DNA from: Oceanihabitans sediminis
GTDB taxonomy: Bacteria; Bacteroidota; Bacteroidia; Flavobacteriales; Flavobacteriaceae
DNA: 64,000 nucleotides
Direction: 5' to 3'
NCBI RefSeq assembly: GCF_003337215.1
Contig: NZ_QPIG01000001.1
Coordinates: 930,001-994,000, forward strand
Shown: piece by piece, positions 6,671 through 15,743 of the stretch
How positions within the stretch are numbered: the stretch's first letter is position 1
How the letters are laid out: the number at the start of each line of letters is the position of its first letter
Made by a program: the position numbers and the translations under genes
The notes under the pieces: generated by a model
What the model was told of the DNA's origin: nothing
The model's input: the letters and a program-made list of their open reading frames with translations, nothing else
Databases searched by the model: none

Positions 6671-9493
6671 ATGAATTACCTTTTCAACGAAATAGAAGCC
6701 AAATGGCAAAAATATTGGGCAGAAAACCAAACGTTTAAAGCCGACAGTAATAGTGATAAACCAAAGTATTATGTATTAGACATGTTCCCTTATCCGTCTG
6801 GAGCAGGACTACATGTTGGGCATCCATTAGGGTATATTGCTAGTGATATTTATGCGCGTTATAAGCGTCACAAAGGTTTTAATGTATTGCATCCACAGGG
6901 TTATGATAGCTTTGGTTTACCAGCAGAACAATATGCTATTCAAACAGGGCAGCATCCTGCTATTACCACAGAAACCAATATAAAAACCTACAGAAGACAA
7001 TTAGATCAAATTGGTTTTTCATTCGATTGGTCTCGTGAAGTTCGTACTTCAGATCCTAATTATTATAAATGGACACAATGGATTTTTATTCAATTATTCG
7101 AATCTTGGTATAACAACGATACGAATAAAGCAGAAGAAATTTCTAGCTTAATAAACATATTTTCTTCGGAGGGAAATACCAATGTTGACGCGGTATGCGA
7201 TGATGATGTGGAGATGTTTTCAGCAGCAGAATGGCAGGCTTTTTCTTCCGAAAAACAACAAGAAATTCTACTACAATACCGACTAACTTATTTAGCAGAA
7301 ACAGAAGTGAACTGGTGTCCGGCCTTAGGAACCGTTTTAGCTAACGACGAAATTGTAAACGGTGTTTCAGAACGTGGTGGGCATCCGGTAGTTCGTAAAA
7401 AAATGACTCAATGGTCTATGCGAATTTCTGCTTATGCAGAGCGTTTGCTACAAGGACTAGATACTATAGATTGGACAGATTCTTTAAAGGAAAGTCAGAA
7501 AAACTGGATAGGAAAATCGGTTGGAGCATCGGTAACTTTCCATGTGAATAATCACGAGGAGCTTATTGAAGTTTTTACAACAAGACCAGATACTATTTTT
7601 GGTGTAAGCTTTATGACTCTTGCACCAGAACATGAGTTAGTTTCCAAAATTACTACTGCAGAACAAAAAGAAGCGGTAGAAGCATATATCAAAGCAACTG
7701 CAAAACGAAGCGAGCGCGAGCGTATGGCAGATGTAAAAACCATTTCTGGGGTGTTTACAGGTGCTTATGCCGAGCATCCTTTTTCTAAAGAGCCAATTCC
7801 GATTTGGATTGGAGATTATGTTTTAGCAGGCTACGGAACAGGAGCTGTAATGGCTGTTCCTTGCGGAGATCAACGTGATTACGATTTTGCAAAGTATTTC
7901 CAAATACCTATTCCTAATATTTTTGAAGGAGTAGATATTTCTGAAGAAGCTTATGCAGCAAAGGAGAATGTGAAAATTACAAATAGCGATTTCCTTAACG
8001 GAATGAACTATAAGAAAGCAAGCAAACGTGCTATTTACGAATTAGAACAACTTGGTCAAGGAGAAGGGAAAACCAACTACCGACTAAGAGATGCTGTATT
8101 TAGCAGACAAAGATATTGGGGAGAGCCATTTCCTGTTTATTATGTAAACGGAATGCCACAAATGATTGAAGCAAAACACTTGCCAATCACTCTGCCAGAA
8201 GTAGAAAAGTACTTACCAACCGAAGAGGGAGAGCCGCCATTAGGTCGTGCAGATGTTTGGGCTTGGTGTACAGAAACCAATTCGGTGGTTGCCAACAATA
8301 AAATTAATGACACAACTATCTTTCCTTTAGAGCTAAACACCATGCCAGGATGGGCAGGAAGTTCTTGGTATTTCTTTAGATATATGGATGCTAATAATGA
8401 GCTGAATTTCGCAAGTGAAGAGGCGCTTAATTACTGGGAAAATGTAGATTTATATATTGGTGGAAGCGAGCATGCAACCGGACATTTACTGTATTCTCGT
8501 TTCTGGGTGAAGTTTATGAAAGATAGAGGTTTTGTAGGGGTAGAAGAGCCTTTCAAAAAATTAATAAACCAAGGAATGATTCTTGGAACAAGTGCTTTCA
8601 TTTATCGTGAGGAAGGAACTAATAACTATCTTTCTGAAGGATTAATTGAAGGGAAGAAAGTAGCTCCTATTCATGTAAAAGTACAATACGTAAATGCTTC
8701 GGATGAATTAGATATCGAAGGATTAAAAAACGATAGCGAATTTGGAGAAGATTATAAAGATGCAACATTTGTTTTAGAAGACGGCGTGTATAAAGTAGGT
8801 CGTGAGGTTGAAAAAATGTCTAAATCTAAATACAATGTAGTTAATCCAGATGCTATTTGTGAGCAGTACGGGGCAGATAGCTTACGTATGTACGAAATGT
8901 TTCTTGGGCCTTTAGAACAAGCAAAACCATGGAATACTGCAGGAATCACGGGTGTGCATGGATTCCTGAAAAAACTATGGAAACTGTATGTTGGTGAAGA
9001 CGGTTTAAAAGTAAACGATGCAGCTCCAACCAAAGACAATTTAAAGACCCTTCATAAAACCATTAAAAAAGTAGAAGAGGATATCGAGAGTTTCTCTTTT
9101 AATACTTCTGTTTCTACTTTTATGATTGCGGTTAATGAATTAGCTTCTCAAAAATGTACTAGTAAAGAAGTGTTAGAACCTTTATTGGTTTTAATTTCTC
9201 CTTATGCGCCACATATTGCAGAAGAACTTTATAGCCAATTAGGAAACACAACCTCTATTGCAACAGCAGCTTTCCCGAAGTTTGATGCAAGTCATTTGGT
9301 AGAAAGTAGCAAGAATTATCCAATTTCTTTTAATGGTAAAATGCGTTTTACCTTAGAGTTACCAATGGATATGAGCAAAGAGGAAATTGAGAAAACAGTA
9401 ATGTCTCACGAAAAAACCATAGCGCAGTTACAAGGTCGCGAACCTAAAAAAGTGATTATTGTTCCTGGGAAAATTGTAAATATCGTTGGCTAA
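6671..9493 (+). CDS. leuS: leucine-tRNA ligase
   Basis: LeuRS charges tRNA-Leu. The 940-residue length is normal for the phylum. The class I signatures are HVGH (48-51, within PYPSGAGLHVGHPLGY) and KMSKS (715-719). The CP1 editing domain is present (TTRPDTIFGVSFM, GTGAVMAVPCGDQRDYDFA). The editing Asp is kept, while the His found two positions earlier in E. coli is Gly here. An extra acidic segment (about 155-195) precedes TEVNWCPALGTVLANDE. The following small gene overlaps its last 8 bp. Confidence 0.97.
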   Translation: MNYLFNEIEAKWQKYWAENQTFKADSNSDKPKYYVLDMFPYPSGAGLHVGHPLGYIASDIYARYKRHKGFNVLHPQGYDSFGLPAEQYAIQTGQHPAITTETNIKTYRRQLDQIGFSFDWSREVRTSDPNYYKWTQWIFIQLFESWYNNDTNKAEEISSLINIFSSEGNTNVDAVCDDDVEMFSAAEWQAFSSEKQQEILLQYRLTYLAETEVNWCPALGTVLANDEIVNGVSERGGHPVVRKKMTQWSMRISAYAERLLQGLDTIDWTDSLKESQKNWIGKSVGASVTFHVNNHEELIEVFTTRPDTIFGVSFMTLAPEHELVSKITTAEQKEAVEAYIKATAKRSERERMADVKTISGVFTGAYAEHPFSKEPIPIWIGDYVLAGYGTGAVMAVPCGDQRDYDFAKYFQIPIPNIFEGVDISEEAYAAKENVKITNSDFLNGMNYKKASKRAIYELEQLGQGEGKTNYRLRDAVFSRQRYWGEPFPVYYVNGMPQMIEAKHLPITLPEVEKYLPTEEGEPPLGRADVWAWCTETNSVVANNKINDTTIFPLELNTMPGWAGSSWYFFRYMDANNELNFASEEALNYWENVDLYIGGSEHATGHLLYSRFWVKFMKDRGFVGVEEPFKKLINQGMILGTSAFIYREEGTNNYLSEGLIEGKKVAPIHVKVQYVNASDELDIEGLKNDSEFGEDYKDATFVLEDGVYKVGREVEKMSKSKYNVVNPDAICEQYGADSLRMYEMFLGPLEQAKPWNTAGITGVHGFLKKLWKLYVGEDGLKVNDAAPTKDNLKTLHKTIKKVEEDIESFSFNTSVSTFMIAVNELASQKCTSKEVLEPLLVLISPYAPHIAEELYSQLGNTTSIATAAFPKFDASHLVESSKNYPISFNGKMRFTLELPMDMSKEEIEKTVMSHEKTIAQLQGREPKKVIIVPGKIVNIVG

Positions 9494-9836
9494 GAAAATT
9501 CAAATAATCCTAGCTGTTTTAGCTTTAGCAGGAGCAATAAGTTATTTTCTTATCGATGCGAATGAAAAGCAGTTTGACGAAACCCAATGGCATATTCGTC
9601 CTTTAACACGTTATAAAATGGCGAAGGATATTGTATCCAGTAATATCTTACTAGGTAAATCACAGGATGAGGTGGAAGATTTGTTAGGAAAAGCGGTTCC
9701 TTCTAATTTAGAAGGGCGAGATCATTTGGTTTTCGATTTAGGAAAAGCGCCAAGTTTCTTTGAAGCGGCAGCAGAAAGCTTAGTGGTTATTTTTGAAGAA
9801 GATAAAGTAGTTAAGGTGCTGCATTCTCGGAGATAA
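9486..9836 (+). CDS. membrane-anchored BamE/SmpA-like small protein
   Basis: This 116-residue protein has an N-terminal membrane anchor or uncleaved signal (IQIILAVLALAGAISYFLI, residues 5-23). The segment SSNILLGKSQDEVEDLLGKAV (about 50-70) matches the helix-turn pattern of BamE/SmpA-type domains. It begins with TTG 9486, overlapping leuS by 8 bp; no ATG lies near enough to keep the hydrophobic segment. Translational coupling with leuS is likely. The BamE-like fold is an inference from the pattern, and there is no lipobox. Confidence 0.7.
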   Translation: MAKKIQIILAVLALAGAISYFLIDANEKQFDETQWHIRPLTRYKMAKDIVSSNILLGKSQDEVEDLLGKAVPSNLEGRDHLVFDLGKAPSFFEAAAESLVVIFEEDKVVKVLHSRR

Positions 9837-9916
9837 CTGACAAAATTTCTTAACGAATATTTGGCTTATTTTTTGCTATACATAGTCTATATTTACATTT
9901 ATAAAATTTAAAAAAA

Positions 9917-10612
9917 ATGATTGGATATTATATTTTAATTGGAGCAATAGCTCTAGTGAGTTGGTTAGTTAGTAACCAATTAAAGAAGAAATTCAAAAAA
10001 TATTCGCAAGTACATTTACGTAATGGAATGACCGGTCGTGAGATTGCCGAAAAGATGTTAGCCGATCATGGTATAACAGATGTTGCCGTTATCTCTACGC
10101 CAGGGCAGTTAACAGACCATTACAATCCGAAAAATAAAACCGTAAACCTAAGTGAGGTAGTTTATAATCATGCAAATGCAGCAGCGGCAGCAGTAGCAGC
10201 ACATGAATGTGGTCACGCTGTGCAACATGCCCAAGCATATAGTGCTTTAGGTATGCGTTCTGCTTTGGTTCCTATTGTTAGTGTAACTTCGGGGATGTCT
10301 CAATGGTTAGTCATTGGTGGACTTGTTTTAGGAGCAGGTGCTGGAATGGGCTTAGGTTTTTATGTAGCGCTTGCAGGTTTGATTTTTATGGGATTTGCAA
10401 CCTTATTTAGCTTTGTGACTTTACCAGTAGAATATGACGCAAGTAACAGAGCTTTGGCTTGGTTAAAGAATAAAAATATGGTTTCTCCAGAAGAGTTTGC
10501 TGGTTCAGAAGACGCTCTTAAATGGGCAGCTAGAACCTATTTAGTAGCAGCTATTGGTGCTTTAGCATCTTTACTATACTGGGCTTTACAGATTTTTGGA
10601 AGTAGAGACTAA
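9917..10612 (+). CDS. zinc metallopeptidase, YugP/Zn_peptidase_2 family
   Basis: This 231-residue membrane peptidase has an N-terminal helix (2-20), a domain with the zinc motif HECGH in AAVAAHECGHAVQHAQAY (about residues 90-107), and further helices (about 125-165 and 205-225). The family phrase LPVEYDASNRALAWL is present near residue 175. The substrate is unknown. It ends before a strong terminator at 10635-10675. Confidence 0.92.
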   Translation: MIGYYILIGAIALVSWLVSNQLKKKFKKYSQVHLRNGMTGREIAEKMLADHGITDVAVISTPGQLTDHYNPKNKTVNLSEVVYNHANAAAAAVAAHECGHAVQHAQAYSALGMRSALVPIVSVTSGMSQWLVIGGLVLGAGAGMGLGFYVALAGLIFMGFATLFSFVTLPVEYDASNRALAWLKNKNMVSPEEFAGSEDALKWAARTYLVAAIGALASLLYWALQIFGSRD

Positions 10613-10634
10613 TTAAAATATATATTGTAAGAAA

Positions 10635-10675
10635 AAACCGAATACCTTTTCCTAGGTGTTCGGTTTCTTTTTTTA
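10635..10675 (+). terminator. rho-independent terminator after zinc peptidase gene
   Basis: Arms AAACCGAATACC (10635-10646) and GGTGTTCGGTTT (10655-10666) pair with one wobble. They enclose an 8-nt loop and are followed by CTTTTTTT. Confidence 0.85.
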
Positions 10676-10700
10676 TTATATTTATTGCACTAAATAATCA

Positions 10701-11444
10701 ATGATTCACAAACTATTTATGGAAAATCAAACTCAAAACACTTTCGAACCTATGGGGCAAAGTGCCTTATTAGCCACGCTTTCTGAAACAGATAGGATAG
10801 CATTTTATAAAAAGACCTATGCGCATGTGGCGGGTGGGGTTTTAGTATTTATTTTGTTTGAATACCTATTGCTTCAGAGTGATGCAATCGTATCATTCGC
10901 TTTATCGATGACCCAAGGATTCAAATGGCTTCTTATGTTGGGAGGTTTTATGTTTATAACTAATTATGCTGAAAGTATCGCGATGAAATCAGCAGATAAG
11001 AACAAACAATACCTAGCTTTTGGTTTATACATACTAGCGGAAGCATTCATATTTGTGCCCTTAATTTATATTGCCGCTTATTATATGGATTCCGGTCCAG
11101 AGATTTTAAATCAGGCAGCCATTGTAACCCTAGCATTATTTACCGGTTTAACAGCGGTGGTTTTTGTGACTAAAAAAGATTTTTCATTTTTAAGAACCGG
11201 CTTAACTATCGGGTTTTTTATAGCAATCGGATTAATCATAGCCGGAACCTTATTCGGATTTAATTTAGGACTATGGTTTTCGGTAGGTATGTGTTTATTG
11301 GCCGGAGGTTCTATTTTATATCAAACATCTAACTTGGTAAATAAATATACTACGGAAGACTATATTCCTGCAGCCTTAGGTTTGTTTGCGTCTTTAATGT
11401 TATTGTTCTGGTATATTCTAAGCATTTTTATGTCTAGAGATTAA
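10701..11444 (+). CDS. Bax inhibitor-1 / YccA family membrane protein
   Basis: This 247-residue protein has seven hydrophobic segments and the BI-1 pattern: an N-terminal soluble stretch (FYKKTYAHVAGGV), regularly spaced helices, then LYQTSNLVNKYTTEDYIPAALGLFASLMLLFWYIL near the end. Bacterial members (YccA, YetJ) are inner-membrane proteins; some act as pH-gated calcium channels or FtsH modulators. ATG 10719 (MENQTQNTF) is an equally plausible start. The gene is bounded by terminators on both sides, so it is monocistronic. Confidence 0.9.
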   Translation: MIHKLFMENQTQNTFEPMGQSALLATLSETDRIAFYKKTYAHVAGGVLVFILFEYLLLQSDAIVSFALSMTQGFKWLLMLGGFMFITNYAESIAMKSADKNKQYLAFGLYILAEAFIFVPLIYIAAYYMDSGPEILNQAAIVTLALFTGLTAVVFVTKKDFSFLRTGLTIGFFIAIGLIIAGTLFGFNLGLWFSVGMCLLAGGSILYQTSNLVNKYTTEDYIPAALGLFASLMLLFWYILSIFMSRD

Positions 11445-11462
11445 AATAAAATAAGTCCTATT

Positions 11463-11496
11463 AAAAAAGCTTCGGTAGAAACCGAAGCTTTTTTTG
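11463..11496. terminator. bidirectional terminator
   Basis: Perfect 14-bp arms AAAAAAGCTTCGGT (11463-11476) and ACCGAAGCTTTTTT (11481-11494) enclose the loop AGAA. It lies between the convergent BI-1 family gene and lrp-type gene and has U-tracts in both directions. Confidence 0.92.
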
Positions 11497-11497
11497 T

Positions 11498-11968
11498 TTA
11501 TATTTCTATCTGTCTATCTATTTGCTGATTTAGGGAGATAAAGGTTTCCGTTCTAGATATTCCAGAAATAGATTGAATATCCTTGTTGAGCACCTGCATT
11601 AAATGTTCGTTATCCTTGCATAATACTTTAATAAAAATACTCCAATTCCCCGTAGTATAATGACACTCTAAAACTTCTGGAATTTGCTTTAGTTGTTTTA
11701 CTGCTTCCGGATTGCTCATAGCTTTGTCTAGATAAATCCCTATATAAGCCATGGTGGTATAGCCTAAAACCTTTGGATTTATCATAAATTTAGAACCAGA
11801 AATCAATCCGGACTTTTCTAGCTTTCGTAATCTTTGGTGAATTGCTGCTCCAGAAATACCAACGCCTCTAGCTATTTCAAGAATCGGGGTTCTTGCATCC
11901 TTCATTAATGCGCGAAGTATCTTTTTATCAATACCATCTAATTGCATATTATTGTTCGCGTTTTTCAT
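11498..11968 (-). CDS. Lrp/AsnC family transcriptional regulator
   Basis: This 156-residue regulator has an N-terminal winged helix-turn-helix (LDGIDKKILRALMKDARTPI, RGVGISGAAIHQRLRKLEKSGLI) and a C-terminal RAM ligand domain (about 75-150). Family members sense amino acids. It follows the saccharopine dehydrogenase-like gene on the same strand with 172 bp and a terminator between, so control of lysine breakdown is a reasonable but unproven guess. ATG at 11947 (MQLDGIDKK) is an alternative start. Confidence 0.93.
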   Translation of the reverse strand: MKNANNNMQLDGIDKKILRALMKDARTPILEIARGVGISGAAIHQRLRKLEKSGLISGSKFMINPKVLGYTTMAYIGIYLDKAMSNPEAVKQLKQIPEVLECHYTTGNWSIFIKVLCKDNEHLMQVLNKDIQSISGISRTETFISLNQQIDRQIEI

Positions 11969-12083
11969 AGCAGTTTTAGCGTTTCATATTAAAAGCTAAA
12001 AATACTAAAACGATTTTAAATAGAAACAATTATCGCAATAAGGCTTTGGATGTATTCTAATTTTTAAAAGAAGGAAGTAATGG

Positions 12084-12131
12084 AATAAAAAACTCCCCTA
12101 CTTTACTTGTTAAAAGAGAGTAGGGAAGTTT
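12084..12131 (-). terminator. rho-independent terminator after saccharopine dehydrogenase gene
   Basis: Arms at 12091-12102 and 12119-12130 (AACTCCCCTACT against AGTAGGGAAGTT) pair with one wobble. Read on the minus strand, the stem is followed by a TTTTTTATT tract. Confidence 0.8.
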
Positions 12132-12140
12132 CTAAGGAAA

Positions 12141-13505
12141 TTATAGGTGCATTGGGTTGTATCCCAAATACGGAACTTCTTTTTCTTTAAAGGCAATTCC
12201 GTGGTCTTTTAATTCTTCTAAAATCGGATTATACACTTCTTTATTGATAGGAATTTGTACTCCCGGTGTGGTAATCTTCTCGTTTAAAATAGCAAGTGTT
12301 GCAATTGCTACTGGTAAACCTACGGTTTTTGCCATAGCTGTATAGGTTTGGTCTTCCCCAAGGGTTACCATGGTAGAATCTATTTGGTGCTCTTTTCCGT
12401 CAAGCACATAGCCAAACTTATGGTACATTACAATCATATCTTTGTCCTCTGGATCCAGTGTCCAACTGTCCATTAAAATCTTTTGTAAAATTTCAGCAGG
12501 AGTAGCTTTATCTAGTTCCACCATTTTAGTCTCACTAAAAATGTCTAGCTCTAAGAATTTATCCCAAACTTCGTCGTCTTGGTCTATTTTTAAAGCATGT
12601 CTAAATTTAAGTTCTACAGAATCTGTTGGGCTATACGGAAGGAAAGCATTTACAAAGTCGCGATAGCTCATGTTTTTACTATCATCAATAGTGTAACTGT
12701 CGTCTGTCATTCCTAGTTGCACAAAAGCATTCCAAGCGCGAGAAAAGCCAACACGACGCATAGTTCCTCGGTATAATGTTTGGATATTCTCTAATCCGTA
12801 AACACTTTGATATTTTAAAGAATCTCTATTTGCATAGCCTTCAAACCTACCAAAACCATCTACTTCTAAAAACTCTGTTCTTCTAAAAAGTCTGTTGTAC
12901 GGAATGTACTTATAGGTGTTTTCTTGTAAGAATTTTGCAGCTCCGCCTTGTCCAGCAACTACCACGTTTCTTGGGTTCCAAGTGAACTTATAGTTCCATA
13001 GGTTGTTGTCGCTTTCTGGAGCAACAAGTCCTCCAGTAAAGGATTCGAATAAGATGATTTTTCCGCCTTTGTCGCGAATGCTGTCAATTACTTGCATCGC
13101 ACTCATATGGTCTATTCCTGGGTCTACACCTATTTCGTTCATAAATACAAGGCCTTTTTCTTTTGCAGCCTTATCTAGCATTTGCATTTCAGGACTTATA
13201 TAGGATGCAGTTACCATGTTTTTGTTGTAAGCAATACAGTCTTTAGCAACTTCTATATGAAAGCGAGCAGGAAGCATAGAAATAACTATGTCTGCATTTT
13301 TAACTGCTTTCTCACGAGAATCTTTGTCGAATACATCTAACACAATGGCCTGTGCATTTTCATGGTTGCCAATCATTTTCTTTGCATTCGATAACTGAAT
13401 ATCTCCTACTATGATGTGTAAATTTTCTTCTGTGGATTTATCTAATAAGTATTTAATAAGGTAGGAAGTTGATTTTCCAGAACCAATAACTAAAATCTTT
13501 CGCAT
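12141..13505 (-). CDS. saccharopine dehydrogenase family protein
   Basis: This 454-residue oxidoreductase has an N-terminal Rossmann fold (ILVIGSGKSTSYLIKYLL, then VISMLPARFHIEVAKDCI) and the C-terminal saccharopine dehydrogenase domain (NEIGVDPGIDHMSAMQVID, ESFTGGLVAPESDNN). The family acts in lysine degradation through saccharopine, or on carboxynorspermidine. The exact substrate cannot be read from the sequence. The neighbouring Lrp-type regulator fits amino-acid catabolism. DUF423 is divergent with 79 bp between. Confidence 0.9.
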   Translation of the reverse strand: MRKILVIGSGKSTSYLIKYLLDKSTEENLHIIVGDIQLSNAKKMIGNHENAQAIVLDVFDKDSREKAVKNADIVISMLPARFHIEVAKDCIAYNKNMVTASYISPEMQMLDKAAKEKGLVFMNEIGVDPGIDHMSAMQVIDSIRDKGGKIILFESFTGGLVAPESDNNLWNYKFTWNPRNVVVAGQGGAAKFLQENTYKYIPYNRLFRRTEFLEVDGFGRFEGYANRDSLKYQSVYGLENIQTLYRGTMRRVGFSRAWNAFVQLGMTDDSYTIDDSKNMSYRDFVNAFLPYSPTDSVELKFRHALKIDQDDEVWDKFLELDIFSETKMVELDKATPAEILQKILMDSWTLDPEDKDMIVMYHKFGYVLDGKEHQIDSTMVTLGEDQTYTAMAKTVGLPVAIATLAILNEKITTPGVQIPINKEVYNPILEELKDHGIAFKEKEVPYLGYNPMHL

Positions 13506-13521
13506 AATGAATTTTGTTGTC

Positions 13522-13529
13522 TAATTTTG
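13522..13529 (+). promoter_or_regulatory. candidate -7 box (TAATTTTG) for the DUF423 gene
   Basis: It matches TAnnTTTG in the divergent region and implies a start of transcription near 13535 and a leader of about 50 nt. No convincing -33 element is seen. Confidence 0.4.
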
Positions 13530-13584
13530 TAAACACGAATGTAATAAATACTATGGTTTAAAGAAACCTTAAACTTACTTTTAT

Positions 13585-13977
13585 ATGAATAAAAAACTAT
13601 TAATAACAGGGGCAATCTTAGGTGTATTGGGAATTGTTTTAGGAGCTTTTGCCGCTCACGGATTAAGAGAATTAGTGTCGGAAACAGCTATTCAGTCGTT
13701 TGAAACTGGGGTGCGTTACCAAATCTATCACGCATTTCTACTTTTAATTTTGGGAAGCACCAATATTTTAAAAGAAAGCAGCAAAAAAGTAGTTTACCTA
13801 CTAGTGCTTGTAGGAGTTTTATTCTTTTCTGGCTCGATTTACGGATTAGCTACAGATGATTTAACAGCTTTTAATTTTAAACAAATAGCATTGGTTACCC
13901 CACTTGGAGGAGTATTGTTAATAGGGGCTTGGACTTGCTTGTTAATAAACTTTTTAAAAGTCCAAAAGGATAATTAA
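13585..13977 (+). CDS. DUF423 family membrane protein
   Basis: This 130-residue protein has four hydrophobic helices. The family signature is at the N-terminus: GAILGVLGIVLGAFAAHGL, then TGVRYQIYHAFLLLILG (about 41-57). DUF423 (YgdD-like) proteins are small inner-membrane proteins of unknown function. It is monocistronic by position, with 66 bp to pckA, which has its own promoter-like box. Confidence 0.93.
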   Translation: MNKKLLITGAILGVLGIVLGAFAAHGLRELVSETAIQSFETGVRYQIYHAFLLLILGSTNILKESSKKVVYLLVLVGVLFFSGSIYGLATDDLTAFNFKQIALVTPLGGVLLIGAWTCLLINFLKVQKDN

Positions 13978-14008
13978 AGATTTAGGTGGTTAGATTAAAA
14001 TATTGTTT

Positions 14009-14016
14009 TAATTTTG
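14009..14016 (+). promoter_or_regulatory. candidate -7 box (TAATTTTG) for pckA
   Basis: It matches TAnnTTTG, 27 bp before the pckA ATG, which would give a leader of about 20 nt. The -33 element is not obvious. Confidence 0.5.
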
Positions 14017-14043
14017 CACTTTAATACAACACTATACTAAAAC

Positions 14044-15651
14044 ATGATGGATCATAAGCAAACAACGAAAACGATTTCGTTAGAACAATATGGAATCAAA
14101 AATGCAAAAGTAAATTATCAACTATCATCTGATGCCCTTCATGAGGCTACAGTTGAAAAAGGCCAAGGTGTTACTGCTTCATCAGGTGCTTTAGCTGTGA
14201 ATACCGGGGAGTTTACTGGTAGATCTCCTAAAGATAGATTTATAGTAAAAGATGCTATTACTAAAGATAAAGTATGGTGGGGAAATATTAATATTCCTTT
14301 TGACGCGGATAAATTCGAAAAACTATATAACAAGGTTGTAACTTATTTATCTAATAAAGATTTATATGTAAGAGATAGTTATGCATGTGCAGATCCTTCT
14401 TATAAATTAAACATTAGAGTAATTAACGAACAACCATGGATGAACATGTTCGCATATAACATGTTTTTACGTCCAACAGAAGAAGAATTAAAGGACTTTA
14501 CTCCAGAATGGACTGTTGTAAATGCTCCAGGGTTTATGGCAGATCCTGAAGTAGATGGAACAAGACAGCATAACTTCGCAATTTTAGACTTCACAAGAAA
14601 GATCGCTTTAATTGGAGGTACCGGATATACTGGAGAAATCAAAAAAGGAATTTTCTCTGCTTTAAACTTTATCCTTCCAGTATTTAAAAACACTTTACCA
14701 ATGCACTGTAGTGCAAACGTTGGGAAAGAAGGAGATACCTCTATTTTCTTCGGATTATCTGGAACAGGAAAAACAACACTTTCTACAGACCCGGAAAGAA
14801 GCTTAATTGGTGATGATGAGCATGGTTGGACTAGCGAAAACACTGTATTCAACTTTGAAGGTGGATGCTACGCTAAAGTAATCAACTTATCTCAAGAGCA
14901 AGAACCAGAGATTTTTGCAGCTATCAAAAAAGGAGCTATTCTAGAAAACGTAAAAATGGATGAAAATGGAGAAGTAGACTTCAAAGATTCTTCTATCACA
15001 CAAAATACTAGAGTTAGTTACCCTATTTATCATATAGAAAACATTCGTAAACCTTCTATAGGGGAAAACCCAAAAAACATCTTCTTTTTAACAGCAGATG
15101 CTTTTGGTGTACTGCCTCCAATATCTAAATTAACTCCAGGTCAAGCAGCTTACCACTTTATCTCAGGATATACTGCTAAGGTAGCTGGAACGGAAGCTGG
15201 AATTGATGAGCCATTACCAAGTTTCTCTGCTTGTTTCGGGGCGCCATTTATGCCGTTACACCCAACAAAGTACGCAGAGATGCTAAGTGCTAAAATGAAA
15301 GAAACAGGAGTGAATGTATGGCTTATTAACACTGGATGGACGGGAGGTCCTTACGGTGTTGGTAACAGAATGAAATTAAAATTCACTAGAGCAATGATTA
15401 ACGCTGCTATTTCAGGTGCATTAAGTAATGACCCAGAAAACTATATTAATCATCCTGTATTCGGATTAGCAATGCCTAAAACAGTTCCTGGTGTGCCAAC
15501 AGAGGTATTAAACCCTAAAGCAACTTGGACAGATGCTGCTGAATATGACAAAACAGCCAAAAAGTTATCTGATTCTTTTATGAATAACTTTAAGCAGTTT
15601 GAAGAGTATGCTAATCAAGAAATCCTTGATGGAGCCCCTGTAGTGAAGTAG
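14044..15651 (+). CDS. pckA: phosphoenolpyruvate carboxykinase (ATP)
   Basis: PckA converts oxaloacetate and ATP to phosphoenolpyruvate and CO2, the first step of gluconeogenesis. The 535-residue protein has the substrate-binding GEFTGRSPKDRFIV (about 51-64), the kinase-1a P-loop GLSGTGKTTLS (about 238-248), the kinase-2 GDDEHGW, and INTGWTGGPYGVG. ATG 14047 is an alternative start one codon later. Codon use is strongly biased, in keeping with high expression. A 17-bp perfect hairpin lies downstream at 15701-15742. Confidence 0.97.
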   Translation: MMDHKQTTKTISLEQYGIKNAKVNYQLSSDALHEATVEKGQGVTASSGALAVNTGEFTGRSPKDRFIVKDAITKDKVWWGNINIPFDADKFEKLYNKVVTYLSNKDLYVRDSYACADPSYKLNIRVINEQPWMNMFAYNMFLRPTEEELKDFTPEWTVVNAPGFMADPEVDGTRQHNFAILDFTRKIALIGGTGYTGEIKKGIFSALNFILPVFKNTLPMHCSANVGKEGDTSIFFGLSGTGKTTLSTDPERSLIGDDEHGWTSENTVFNFEGGCYAKVINLSQEQEPEIFAAIKKGAILENVKMDENGEVDFKDSSITQNTRVSYPIYHIENIRKPSIGENPKNIFFLTADAFGVLPPISKLTPGQAAYHFISGYTAKVAGTEAGIDEPLPSFSACFGAPFMPLHPTKYAEMLSAKMKETGVNVWLINTGWTGGPYGVGNRMKLKFTRAMINAAISGALSNDPENYINHPVFGLAMPKTVPGVPTEVLNPKATWTDAAEYDKTAKKLSDSFMNNFKQFEEYANQEILDGAPVVK

Positions 15652-15700
15652 TTTTTAGTCAAACTGCTTGTAAATTAGCTGAATAGCATTGCAATTAATG

Positions 15701-15742
15701 ATTAATAGCTTTAAATTTAGTGTTGAATTTAAAGCTATTAAT
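15701..15742 (+). promoter_or_regulatory. 17-bp perfect inverted repeat abutting the next start codon
   Basis: Arms 15701-15717 (ATTAATAGCTTTAAATT) and 15726-15742 are exact reverse complements around an 8-nt loop. The second arm ends one base before ATG 15744. There is no U-tract, so it is a poor terminator for pckA. It could limit translation of the T9SS protein by holding the ribosome site in a stem, or be an operator. Confidence 0.7.
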
Positions 15743-15743
15743 T

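Noticed and set aside
14400-14852. 150-residue frame on the strand opposite pckA
   Set aside because: It is a shadow of the strongly biased pckA codons, with no family features.
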